From: Ruegeria arenilitoris
Lineage (GTDB): Bacteria > Pseudomonadota > Alphaproteobacteria > Rhodobacterales > Rhodobacteraceae
DNA: 64,000 nt
Assembly: GCF_013031355.1 (NCBI RefSeq)
Contig: NZ_WPZO01000006.1
Location: forward strand, 186,001 to 250,000
Reading direction: 5' to 3'
The position numbers and the translations under genes are program-made. Shown here piece after piece: positions 55,050-63,248 of this stretch; position 1 is the first letter of the stretch, and each line of letters opens with the position of its first letter. Under the pieces are notes generated by a model. The model did not search any database and was not told the origin of the DNA. It saw nothing but the letters and a program-made list of their open reading frames with translations.

Positions 55050-55882
55050 TTGAATTTCGCGATCATGTCTTTGATGCCCGGAATGGTCTCGATCTGATAG
55101 GCATGGGTCGGTTGGAAATACTGCACCAGCGAGCGCTGGCTGAGACCGCCGAGGATGGTGAAATAGTACATCTCATATCCCGGAAGCACGCAGCAGGGGT
55201 GGTAGCCCTTGTCGATGCAGATCGTTGAGCCGTCGACGATGTGATAGGCATCGCCCGGTTCATTGTCCTCGCGCTGCAGCATCTGCAGGCCGGACCCCCA
55301 ATTGGGTTTGAAGCGGAAGTTGTAGGTCTCGTCGTGGCGGCTTTCATCCGGCAGACGGTTGGTGTCGTGCTTGTGGCTTGGGAAGCCGGACCAGCCGCCT
55401 TGGCCTACCGTGAACAGCTCACTCACCAATAGGCGTCCGACCTTGTCATGCTGTTTCTGGCCGAGGATGTGCTTGATCTTGCGATGGGTTTTGGTGTCGT
55501 CGCTGCCGTATTGCACAAGGTCATGTTCTCGCACATCGAAGGGCTCCAGCACCTTGTCGTATTTGGCGCCCGCGATGAACACCTCGGCCTCGTCCGAGAC
55601 ACAAACCATCCGCGCCTTGGCACCGACCGGGACGTAAACACCTTCGGGTTCGCCATCCCAGACATCCTCGCCCCGGTTGCCCAGTTTGGCGAATTGTACG
55701 CCTTCGACATCAACATCCACGCTGCCGGTGGCGGGCGCGATACAGGTTTCATAGCCCGGTACTTGATACTCGAACGCCTCGCCGCGGCGCAGTTTGACGA
55801 TGTTGAAATAGTTCAGCGGCACCGTGGGGTCGTCGGTATCAACGATGGGTTTGTTCTGGTTGTCATAGGGCGCGATATGCAT
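55046..55882 (-). CDS. Second IolB/KduI-family isomerase (divergent paralogue)
   Basis: This 278-residue bicupin differs from the canonical IolB at 51840. Its N terminus (MHIAPYDNQNKPIVDTDDP) and first cupin are distinct, while the second cupin keeps the metal-type motif GWSGFPSHKHDTNRLPDESRHDETY and KGYHPCCVLPGYEMYYFTILGG. The same fold and a similar histidine motif suggest an aldose-ketose isomerase, perhaps with a different uronate. It sits in the minus-strand operon between iolC and iolJ. Whether it duplicates the IolB step or serves another cyclitol is open. Confidence 0.8.
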   Translation of the reverse strand: MHIAPYDNQNKPIVDTDDPTVPLNYFNIVKLRRGEAFEYQVPGYETCIAPATGSVDVDVEGVQFAKLGNRGEDVWDGEPEGVYVPVGAKARMVCVSDEAEVFIAGAKYDKVLEPFDVREHDLVQYGSDDTKTHRKIKHILGQKQHDKVGRLLVSELFTVGQGGWSGFPSHKHDTNRLPDESRHDETYNFRFKPNWGSGLQMLQREDNEPGDAYHIVDGSTICIDKGYHPCCVLPGYEMYYFTILGGLSQRSLVQYFQPTHAYQIETIPGIKDMIAKFK

Positions 55883-55891
55883 GGGAGCCTC

Positions 55892-56890
55892 CTATGTGGT
55901 CGGGCCGGGGTGATCGGCAAGGAATGAGTCCAGTTGTGTTGTTGTTGGCATCGCCTGGGCGCAACCGGGCTGAGACACAACGATCGAGGCACATGCTGAT
56001 CCGCGCATGACCGCGTCTTTCAGCGAATGCCCCGCCGCGATCGACGCCAACAGACCAGCCATGAAACTGTCGCCCGCGCCGTTGGGTTTGATGGCGGTGA
56101 CAGGGTAGATGCCGGTGCAGATTTCCTGACTGTCCACCAGCGTCACCGCGCCCTGTTCACCTTTCTTGTAGATAACGATTCGGCCCGGTTTTTCCGCCAG
56201 TTCCTTGGCCTTGGCGAAACCCTTTTCGATACCTCCGGCCATGAAACCGAACTCTTCGTCATTGCCGACGATCAGGTCACTGGCTTCCCCGGCGCGCGAC
56301 AGAACGTCGGCGGCCACTTCGGGCGAGGGCCAGCTATAGGGGCGGTAATCGATGTCGAAGATCACCGGCAGCCCGGCTGCACGGGCATTGTCAAAGGCGC
56401 GAAAGGTGGCGCTGCGTGACGGCTCGGCAGCAAAGACGGTGCCCGCCGAGATCACGGCGGAGAAGGCGGAATAGTCGACCTTGTCCACGTCCTCTTCGGT
56501 GACCTGAAAATCGACGGCCCCATTGCGATAGATGACGTTTTGGAAGTTCTCGATCCGGCTTTCATAGACCGCCAGCGACATGCGGTATTCGCCGCCGACA
56601 ACGCGGATATTGGACGTGTCGACGCCATAATAGCGCAGGCGATTCAGGCAGAATCGCCCAATTGCATCGTCTGAGACCGAGGTGACCAGTGACGCCTGGC
56701 TGCCCAGCTTGACCAGACCCGCACAGATATTGGCCGACGATCCGCCCAGATCGGCGTGGAACGTATCAGCATCTTCGCTTTTGACGCCAATGGGATCGGC
56801 GAACATGTCCATGCCCGCACGCCCGAACACGGCGAACCGGTTTCCTTTGATACCGTCTATCAAAGCGCTCACGTCATATTCCTCCGGCAA
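55892..56890 (-). CDS. iolC: IolC, 5-dehydro-2-deoxygluconokinase
   Basis: IolC phosphorylates 2-deoxy-5-keto-gluconate. The 332-residue PfkB-type kinase has AVFGRAGMDMFADP near the start and LGGSSANICAGLVKLG (about 48-63) as the sugar-binding block. FDIDYRPYSWPSPE (about 179-192) is a motif typical of IolC. The catalytic-base motif AIKPNGAGDSFMAGLLASI lies near residue 275, with Asp in GAGD. It is the first gene of the minus-strand operon, 95 bp from the divergent dehydrogenase, and the gap contains the LacI operator. Confidence 0.92.
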   Translation of the reverse strand: MPEEYDVSALIDGIKGNRFAVFGRAGMDMFADPIGVKSEDADTFHADLGGSSANICAGLVKLGSQASLVTSVSDDAIGRFCLNRLRYYGVDTSNIRVVGGEYRMSLAVYESRIENFQNVIYRNGAVDFQVTEEDVDKVDYSAFSAVISAGTVFAAEPSRSATFRAFDNARAAGLPVIFDIDYRPYSWPSPEVAADVLSRAGEASDLIVGNDEEFGFMAGGIEKGFAKAKELAEKPGRIVIYKKGEQGAVTLVDSQEICTGIYPVTAIKPNGAGDSFMAGLLASIAAGHSLKDAVMRGSACASIVVSQPGCAQAMPTTTQLDSFLADHPGPTT

Positions 56891-56920
56891 GCTGGGGTCG
56901 GCAAAGTTTGGACCTTGCGT

Positions 56921-56932
56921 TGAATCGATTCA
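56921..56932. promoter_or_regulatory. Second palindrome in the iolC-dehydrogenase divergent promoter
   Basis: TGAATCGATTCA is a perfect 12-bp palindrome with central CG, another LacI/GalR-family style operator. It lies 12 bp from the main operator at 56945. It may serve the same regulator weakly or a different one. Confidence 0.45.
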
Positions 56933-56944
56933 CACGATACTCAT

Positions 56945-56962
56945 TTTGCAACCGGTTGCAAA
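56945..56962. promoter_or_regulatory. LacI-type operator between iolC and the dehydrogenase gene
   Basis: TTTGCAACCGGTTGCAAA is an 18-bp perfect palindrome that extends the shared core. It is central to the 95-bp divergent promoter, so one bound repressor could control both directions. Confidence 0.85.
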
Positions 56963-56985
56963 TGATATGTTCGGAGCCGTGACAG

Positions 56986-58089
56986 ATGCCTGAAATCGGA
57001 ATTGGAATTGTAGGTGGCGGCTATATGGGCAAGGCCCATTCGGTTGCCATGTCGGCTGTGGGGGCGGTGTTTAACACGGCGCTGCGTCCACGTCTTGAGA
57101 TGATCTGCGCCTCGAGCCCCGAAAGCGCCGAACGGTATCGGGCGGCCTATGGGTTCCGCCGCGCGACCGAGGATTGGCGGGTGTTGGTCAACGACCCGGC
57201 AGTCGAGGCCGTCGTCATCGCCTCGCCCCAGAACACCCACCGCCAGATCGCCGAAGCGGCCTTTGCCCTGGGCAAGCCAGTGCTGTGCGAAAAACCGCTG
57301 GGCGCGTCGATGGCGGATGGTGCGGCAATGGTGGCTGCGGCCGAGGCGGCCGGTGCCGCCAATATGGTTGGCTTCAACTATGCCCGCACCCCCGCCACGC
57401 AATACGCGCGAACCCTGATCGCCAAGGGGGAATTGGGTGACATCACATGGTTCCGGGGTGAGCATACCGAAGATTTCTATGCCGACCCCGAGGCCCCGGC
57501 CACGTGGCGCACAACCGGCATGGCCAACGGCACGATGGGCGATCTGGCACCGCATATGATCAACGGCGCACTGGCGCTGATGGGGCCGATTGCCGAGGTC
57601 ATGGCTGAGATCGAAACCGTTCACCGCACCCGCCCCGGGGGCACCGTGGACAATGACGATCAAGCGCAGATCATGTGTCGGTTCGAAAGCGGCGCCATGG
57701 GTAACATCCATGTCAGCCGCGTCGCGACAGGCCGCAAGATGGGCTACGCCTACGAGGTTTCGGGCACCAAGGGCGCGCTGCGATTTGATCAGGAAGACCA
57801 GAACGCCCTGTGGTTCTATCGCCACGAAGGTCCCGAGGCACAGCGCGGCTTTACCAAGATCCTGACCGGCCCGGCGCATCCGGACTACGAACCCTTCTGT
57901 CAGGGTCCGGGCCACGGCACCGGATATCAGGACCAGATCATCATCGAGGCCAAGGATTTCCTGCAGGCGATCCATACCGGACAGCCGATCTGGCCGACCT
58001 TCCATGACGGACACGAGGTCAACCGTGTCGTTGCTGCGGCGCTGATGTCGTCACAGCAGCGGCAATGGCAAAACATCCGCGATTTCTGA
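56986..58089 (+). CDS. Gfo/Idh/MocA dehydrogenase (inositol-type, copy 2)
   Basis: The 367-residue enzyme has IGIVGGGYMGKAHSVAM (about 6-22) as the NAD motif. CEKPLGAS (about 104-111) has the catalytic-site Lys, and MGDLAPHMINGALALMG (about 184-200) is the substrate region. The insert and tail size fit scyllo-inositol or other inositol dehydrogenases rather than IolG itself. It begins 24 bp after the divergent operator. The next Gfo/Idh/MocA gene follows after 36 bp, so the two form a dehydrogenase pair under LacI control. The exact stereoisomer cannot be read from sequence. Confidence 0.83.
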   Translation: MPEIGIGIVGGGYMGKAHSVAMSAVGAVFNTALRPRLEMICASSPESAERYRAAYGFRRATEDWRVLVNDPAVEAVVIASPQNTHRQIAEAAFALGKPVLCEKPLGASMADGAAMVAAAEAAGAANMVGFNYARTPATQYARTLIAKGELGDITWFRGEHTEDFYADPEAPATWRTTGMANGTMGDLAPHMINGALALMGPIAEVMAEIETVHRTRPGGTVDNDDQAQIMCRFESGAMGNIHVSRVATGRKMGYAYEVSGTKGALRFDQEDQNALWFYRHEGPEAQRGFTKILTGPAHPDYEPFCQGPGHGTGYQDQIIIEAKDFLQAIHTGQPIWPTFHDGHEVNRVVAAALMSSQQRQWQNIRDF

Positions 58090-58125
58090 TCGCAAACGGC
58101 AAAACACCTAAGAGAGACAATTACC

Positions 58126-59259
58126 ATGGCAAAGCTGAAATGGGGCATGATTGGTGGTGGCGAAGGCAGCCAGATCGGGCCCGCACACCGTCTGGGGGCT
58201 CAGGCGGACGGCATGTTCGAATTCGCAGCCGGTGCGCTGGATCACCGCCCTGACGTGGGCCGGGAATATGCGCAGCGGCTGGGCGTGGCCGCTGACCGCG
58301 CCTATGGCGACTGGCAGGAGATGCTGGCGGGTGAAAAAGACCGACCCGACCGGATTGATCTGGTGACAATTGCCACGCCGAACTCGACCCATTTCGAAAT
58401 TGCCAAGGCGTTCCTTGAGGCCGGGTTCAATGTGCTGTGTGAAAAGCCGATGACCATGACCGTGGAAGAGGGCGAAGAGATTGTCCGCGTGGCCGAGGCC
58501 TCGGGCAAAATCTGCGCGGTCAACTATTGCTACTCCGCCTATCCGATGGTGCGGCAGGCCCGCGCGATGGTGCGGGCGGGCGATATTGGCAAGGTACGTC
58601 TGGTCGTCACCAATTTCAGCCACGGCCACCACGGCGACGCCACAGACGCCGACAATCCTCGTGTGCGCTGGCGGTATGATCCGGCGATGGCGGGGGTTTC
58701 GGGCCAGTTCGCCGATTGCGGCATTCATGCGCTGCACATGGCCAGCTTCATTTGCGATGACGAGGTAAAGACCCTGTCCGCCGACATGGCCTCGACCATT
58801 TCCAGCCGCGAGTTGGAAGACGACGCCATGATCAATTTCCGGATGGAGGGTGGCACTGTGGGCCGCCTGTGGACCTCATCCGTGGCCATAGGCCGGCAGC
58901 ATGGTTTCGACATTCAGGTGTTTGGTGAAACCGGCGGTCTGCGTTGGGCCTCGGAACAACCCAACCAGTTGATCTATACCCCCGTTGGTGGACGCACTCA
59001 AATCATCGAAAAAGGCGAGGGTGGTCTGCATGACGAGGTGCAGCGCCTGTCCCGCGTGGCAATCGCGCATCCCGAAGGGTTTCCGCTGGCGGTCGCGAAC
59101 ATCTATTGCGATCTGGCCGATGCGATACGGGGCGAGGCCCGTGACGGTCTGCCCGGCGCGTCCGACGGGGTCCGCTCGATTGCCGCAGTGCACGCGGCCG
59201 TGGCATCGGGCAAAGCGGACGGCGCCTGGAAAGACGCGCGCCCGCCGATGTTCCGTTGA
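58126..59259 (+). CDS. Gfo/Idh/MocA dehydrogenase (copy 3)
   Basis: The 377-residue enzyme starts with WGMIGGGEGSQIGPAHR (about 6-22), an expanded cofactor loop. CEKPMTMTVEEGEEIV (about 106-121) has the central lysine. GQFADCGIHALHMASF (about 191-206) carries the substrate Asp and His. The N-terminal GEGSQIGPAHR block recalls a subfamily often seen beside inositol genes and linked to sugar-like substrates. The ATG follows AAGAGAGACAATTACC. It lies 36 bp after the preceding dehydrogenase. The lacI gene is convergent, with its stop adjoining this one. Confidence 0.83.
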   Translation: MAKLKWGMIGGGEGSQIGPAHRLGAQADGMFEFAAGALDHRPDVGREYAQRLGVAADRAYGDWQEMLAGEKDRPDRIDLVTIATPNSTHFEIAKAFLEAGFNVLCEKPMTMTVEEGEEIVRVAEASGKICAVNYCYSAYPMVRQARAMVRAGDIGKVRLVVTNFSHGHHGDATDADNPRVRWRYDPAMAGVSGQFADCGIHALHMASFICDDEVKTLSADMASTISSRELEDDAMINFRMEGGTVGRLWTSSVAIGRQHGFDIQVFGETGGLRWASEQPNQLIYTPVGGRTQIIEKGEGGLHDEVQRLSRVAIAHPEGFPLAVANIYCDLADAIRGEARDGLPGASDGVRSIAAVHAAVASGKADGAWKDARPPMFR

Positions 59260-60258
59260 TCAGGGGCGGGGCCGCAATGTGCCCCGTTCAATCACCCGGC
59301 AGGGGAAAATCCGTGCCTCCGGATAGCGTTTGGGGTCTTTCAGCATCTCCTCGACCAGATCGACGGACGAGGTGATGATCTGCTTGATTGGCTGATGAAT
59401 GGTGGTCAGGTCGACGCTTTCCCACCGCGCCATCTCCATGTCGTTCAGACCAATGATGCCGATATCAGTCCCCGGTTTCAGCCCGTGATCGCGTAGGGCC
59501 GATAGCGCGCCGATGGACAGAATGTCGTCCCCGCAGAAATACCCCTCGGCGGGGGTTTCCGCCAGCAGGCGCAGCATCTCAGCGCGCCCGGCCTCAAAGG
59601 AATAGGCCCCAGCGAAGGAATGCGAGACCTCAAGGTCGGGGTGCTTTTCAACCTCTTCCATAAAGCCGCGATACCGGTCCATTGCCGAGGTCGCATCCTG
59701 CGGCCCGCCCAGATACCCCACGCGTTTATAGCCGCGCGCCAGCAGCTCTCGCGCCGCCATGCGACCGCATTCCACGTTGTCGATCCCCACGACGTGCACT
59801 TCGGGCGAGGTGGCCGACCGGCCGAAGGTATGCACCACCGGCACGCCGGCGTCATGAAACGCCTTGGCAAAGCTGGGCGGCAAGGTCGATGAAGCAACGA
59901 TGGCGGCATCTACCGAATATTGTCGCAGCATCCGCACCGAATTAGCCGGTTCGGTCTCGTCCGTCAGGTTCACGATCAGCGGCCGGAGCCCGCGTTCCTG
60001 CAGGGCGCGGGTGAACTGGTCGAACACCTCAAGAAAAATCGGGTTGTGGAAGTTGTTCGAGATCAGTCCGATCAGCTTGGTCCGCCCCGTGGTCAGCGAC
60101 GAGGCCAGCGCGTTGGGGCTGTAGCCCAGCTCTTTCGCGGCCTTTTCAACCTTGCTGCGGGTCTTGGCGGACACCGAAGCGCCCTCGGTAAAGGTGCGCG
60201 AAACGGCCGAGCGCGACACGCCCGCCAATGCGGCGACATCTTTCAGGGTGACACTCAT
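59260..60258 (-). CDS. LacI-family repressor of the inositol locus
   Basis: The 332-residue regulator starts at ATG 60258, giving MSVTLKDVAALAGVSRSAVSRTFTEG, the LacI helix-turn-helix. The longer frame passes through the operator. The hinge helix region is SPNALASSLTTGRTKLIGLIS (about 45-65), and the periplasmic-binding-protein-like domain follows with GIDNVECGRMAARELLARGYKRVGYLGG. The inducer is likely an inositol or keto-inositol. A near-perfect operator (TTGCAATCGGTTGCAA) lies 75 bp upstream, so it probably represses itself. Three more copies lie at the iol promoters. Confidence 0.9.
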   Translation of the reverse strand: MSVTLKDVAALAGVSRSAVSRTFTEGASVSAKTRSKVEKAAKELGYSPNALASSLTTGRTKLIGLISNNFHNPIFLEVFDQFTRALQERGLRPLIVNLTDETEPANSVRMLRQYSVDAAIVASSTLPPSFAKAFHDAGVPVVHTFGRSATSPEVHVVGIDNVECGRMAARELLARGYKRVGYLGGPQDATSAMDRYRGFMEEVEKHPDLEVSHSFAGAYSFEAGRAEMLRLLAETPAEGYFCGDDILSIGALSALRDHGLKPGTDIGIIGLNDMEMARWESVDLTTIHQPIKQIITSSVDLVEEMLKDPKRYPEARIFPCRVIERGTLRPRP

Positions 60259-60332
60259 GACTGGCGCCCGCGGATCGGGGGAAGGCTGGCAAGCAATTTC
60301 ATGGCGGAATACTACGCGGCAACGGTCAAAAC

Positions 60333-60348
60333 TTGCAATCGGTTGCAA
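60333..60348. promoter_or_regulatory. LacI-type operator upstream of lacI
   Basis: TTGCAATCGGTTGCAA differs by one base from the palindrome at 43636. It lies 75 bp before the lacI start, consistent with autoregulation. Confidence 0.75.
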
Positions 60349-60417
60349 GCGTCGGGCTCAAATTTCGCAGGCCCCGTGTCATTTGCGCGATTCGAACGGG
60401 CAAATGGTGGGTGATGA

Positions 60418-60540
60418 GTGCCTCAAACGCCCGACATCTTCGATGTGAACGAAGTGCTCTATCCCAAACCGCACGTGCAACAAGGTGCATTTTTTCACTG
60501 CCGCAATCAGTACGCTCTTGGAGATAAATCTAGAGCTGTC
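60418..60540 (+). pseudogene. Possible remnant of a small conserved gene
   Basis: From GTG 60418 the frame reads PQTPDIFDVNEVLYPKPHV, which resembles the start of small proteobacterial proteins beginning PDIFDxDEVLxP. After QQGAFFHCRNQYALGDKSRAV the similarity fades, and no typical C-terminal part follows. The frame runs on past 60651 into the end of araC on the other strand. There is no clear ribosome-binding site. I recall the similarity from memory; it is unverified. Confidence 0.3.
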
Positions 60541-60651
60541 AGCGGCTTAAAGGTTGCGATATCTTCTTGTCGGTTCATGTTGGGCAAGTCATGGACAGCC
60601 AATCCAAAACTTACCAATGGAATTACGAACCAAGGCGGAACTTGGTCGGTG

Positions 60652-61635
60652 TCATTCCGGTCTGGCCTCGAAAAAGCGGGTGAAATGGGACTTGTCTGAG
60701 TAGCCGAGCATCAGACCGATCTCGGTAATTGTCATCTTGTCTTCTTTGAGGTGCTCTTTGGCAACATCGACGCGCAGCCGCTTGATTTCGCGAGGTAGCG
60801 TTGTACCTTGCTGCTGAAGCGCTTTCAGAAACCGCTCCGGCTGTATTCCCAGCAATCCGGCCACCGCCTCCGGCCCCAATTCTGTTTCATCCAGTTTTTC
60901 TCGTAAGACAGATCGCAAAGCAGCCACCACGGTTACTTCTTCATCTTGTCGAGGCGAGGTTATGGGCATGGTAGAATCCTGTGTGCCGTGGTGCAAAAAC
61001 AACCATTCCACGGGAAAACTAATTTGCATCCCGGGATCAGTTCCAAGACCAACTTCGATCCCTTTGTAGTCGATAGGCAGTCCATTAATGTATCTGCTTT
61101 CCCATCGCACACGGGAAGAATCCCAGGAACCTCCAACGACGGTTTGCAATAGCCGTACATATATTGCAGCACCAAAACCGGTAACCTGAATGGGTGGGAC
61201 AGTTGGCTCCTGTTGCCTCTCGATACGATACGTTGCTTTGTCTGCTTCGATGACAAGGCTGTGCCGCACAGAGTTGGACTCCTGCGGTACAAGTCCCACG
61301 AAACGGGTGAAAAACTCGAACAGCGTCCTTGACGATTGCAGGGCTTGAGCGAAGGGGGGCCATCCCTGCAGGTCAAATGTCTCTCCTACATTCAGGCCAA
61401 GGTATCGATCCCCTGACAAGTCCGAGAAGGCATTTAACAGACCGTAGACCAGCTCTGAATGGACGTAGACAGATGGGTCAGACAACAGTTCGGCTTTCAA
61501 GCCGACCTGATCCAGGGCTGGTTGCGGATCGATCTCGCGGTCAGTGAGATACTGTAAAAAAGGGGCCGCTAATGCGAGGCGAATAAAGCCCTCGCTATGC
61601 TCTTGAGAGGTGGAGTTGAAAGGCATGCGCGTCAC
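60652..61635 (-). CDS. AraC-family regulator with probable C-terminal frameshift
   Basis: The 327-residue product has an N-terminal ligand domain of the OruR/arabinose-binding-like type (about 15-220) and a C-terminal AraC helix-turn-helix (about 245-325), with EIGLMLGYSDKSHFTRFFE at the second helix. It stops at RPE, where family members continue with G-x-T-P-x-x-F-R. One added T in the T run at 60671-60675 restores RGQTGMTPTKFRLGS and a stop at 60623. Either the gene is mutated or the assembly lost a base. It is divergent from the amidohydrolase, which it may regulate. Confidence 0.82.
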   Translation of the reverse strand: MTRMPFNSTSQEHSEGFIRLALAAPFLQYLTDREIDPQPALDQVGLKAELLSDPSVYVHSELVYGLLNAFSDLSGDRYLGLNVGETFDLQGWPPFAQALQSSRTLFEFFTRFVGLVPQESNSVRHSLVIEADKATYRIERQQEPTVPPIQVTGFGAAIYVRLLQTVVGGSWDSSRVRWESRYINGLPIDYKGIEVGLGTDPGMQISFPVEWLFLHHGTQDSTMPITSPRQDEEVTVVAALRSVLREKLDETELGPEAVAGLLGIQPERFLKALQQQGTTLPREIKRLRVDVAKEHLKEDKMTITEIGLMLGYSDKSHFTRFFEARPE

Positions 61636-61768
61636 CCTTGGAGCGATTAGTCGTCTGGCTTAGTGGCCATTTTTGCAATCACATTCGAACATCCTAATTC
61701 AAAAGTGGCAACCGAGCCAAAATTTTCCGAACTACAGTTGGCAAAACATGAATGTGAAGGGAGTATTT

Positions 61769-63175
61769 ATGTCCAGCTTGCAAGCATCGATCGTCGCAGC
61801 AGCTTTTGTAGCGGCTTCCTTTTCTTTTTTGACGCCTTCGCAGGCTCAGGAACAGACGCCTCGACAAGTTCTCTTTACGAACGTGAACATCTTCAACGGA
61901 GTGGACGGTGAACTCGTCGAAAACGGTTCGGTGCTGGTTGAAGGCAATCTGATAAAGGCCGTTTCTGCAGACCCAGTCGATGCTCCTGATGCGTTCAAGG
62001 TTGATGGAGAAGGCCGCACCTTGATGCCCGGCTTGATCGACATGCATTCACACCTTTGTCTGCGCGATGGTATTCCTTGGGCGCGCACCGATTACGACCA
62101 GATGCTTGCAGGTGCTTATACGTCTCTTGTCTTAATCGACTACCTCGATCAGGGGTTCACAACGACGCGCGACACTGGGTGCAATGTGCTTGGCATCGCT
62201 AAGGGCGTGAACAATGGCGTTATCCCCGGCCCTCGCATTTATCCTAGTGGTGGTGTCATCAGTCAAACTGGTGGGCATGGTGACATCGGCTTCTTCAATG
62301 ACATGCCGGGAACCGTGGATGACCTTGAGAAACACGGTTGGTCCTACATCGCGGATGGTGTGACCGAAGCGCGGCGCGCGGCGCGGCACAATTTCCGGGG
62401 CGGTGCTACGCAGATCAAGGTGATGGCCGGGGGCGGTGTCGCGAGTGAATTCGACCCGCTTCACATGACGCAAATGTCCGTAGAGGAAATGGAAGCTATC
62501 GTCGAAGTCGCGCGAGACTACGGCAGCTATGTGACTGTTCACGCCTATCACGACCGTTCCGTTAATCGGGCCATCGATGCCGGAGTACGGACAATCGAGC
62601 ACAATTTTCTTGTGTCCGAGGAAACCATAATTCGCATGGCAAATGAGGGTGTCGCGTTGTCAGCCCAAGCGGTCATGTCGTTGGAGGCTTTCGCGGACCC
62701 CGAGAGTATCACGTTCTTTTCCGCCGATCAGAAAAACAAGGCGCGTGCTGTGAATGCTGGCGCGAAGCAAATGTTTGAATGGGCTTTGAAGCACGATGTG
62801 CTGATCGTCACAGGTGGCGACATGTTCGGGCCCGATGTGGGTCGTCAGGCGGAAAACCTGATTTGGTTCAATAAAATTGCCAACAACAACTTGCTAACGC
62901 TGCAGACCGCCACATCGAACGCCGCCGAAGTTCTGAGTTGGAGCGGCGAGATGAGCAAGTATAAGGATGGGCCATTGGGCGTGATCCAAGAGGGTGCTTA
63001 CGCTGACATCATCTTGGTGGACGGCAACCCGCTGGAAGACCTTGACGCAGTTCTGCGCGGTAACGTGGACTTCGTTATGAAGGATGGCCTCGTCTACAAG
63101 AACTGGCTGCCTGACGAAAACGCGCCCGCATTCCGGCCAATCAACCCAAATCGTAACGCGTATTTGTCGCGATAG
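61769..63175 (+). CDS. Exported amidohydrolase
   Basis: The 468-residue metal-dependent hydrolase starts at ATG 61769 after AAGGGAG, with a signal peptide (SSLQASIVAAAFVAASFSFLTPSQAQ); an in-frame ATG at 61748 is possible. The N-terminal metal motif is LMPGLIDMHSHLCLRDG (about 91-107), a lysine is in ATQIKVMAGGG near residue 210, and His ligands are in TVHAYHDRS and TIEHNFLVS. The Asp in VTGGDMFGPDVG completes the site. The family includes imidazolonepropionase-like and prolidase-like enzymes. The substrate is unknown. It is divergent from the araC gene and followed by the DUF3299-like gene after 73 bp. Confidence 0.85.
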   Translation: MSSLQASIVAAAFVAASFSFLTPSQAQEQTPRQVLFTNVNIFNGVDGELVENGSVLVEGNLIKAVSADPVDAPDAFKVDGEGRTLMPGLIDMHSHLCLRDGIPWARTDYDQMLAGAYTSLVLIDYLDQGFTTTRDTGCNVLGIAKGVNNGVIPGPRIYPSGGVISQTGGHGDIGFFNDMPGTVDDLEKHGWSYIADGVTEARRAARHNFRGGATQIKVMAGGGVASEFDPLHMTQMSVEEMEAIVEVARDYGSYVTVHAYHDRSVNRAIDAGVRTIEHNFLVSEETIIRMANEGVALSAQAVMSLEAFADPESITFFSADQKNKARAVNAGAKQMFEWALKHDVLIVTGGDMFGPDVGRQAENLIWFNKIANNNLLTLQTATSNAAEVLSWSGEMSKYKDGPLGVIQEGAYADIILVDGNPLEDLDAVLRGNVDFVMKDGLVYKNWLPDENAPAFRPINPNRNAYLSR

Positions 63176-63248
63176 GTGATCCCCCACATGCGACGCGCGG
63201 GCCATCAGGACATCTGCGCGTCGGCACGATGACAGTCAGGAAGCCTCA

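Larger units (their letters stand above)
60259..60651. other. 393-bp intergenic stretch between lacI and araC
   Basis: This stretch holds the lacI operator (60333-60348), a possible gene remnant (60418 onward), AT-richer DNA and, at 60623-60651, the frameshifted continuation of the araC reading frame. I see no RNA gene, terminator or complete ORF. Confidence 0.6.

Noticed and set aside
42891-60348. Inositol locus as an integrated island at tRNA-Arg
   Set aside because: There is no integrase, and no second copy of the tRNA 3' end was seen at the far side. GC content of most iol genes matches the rest of the window.
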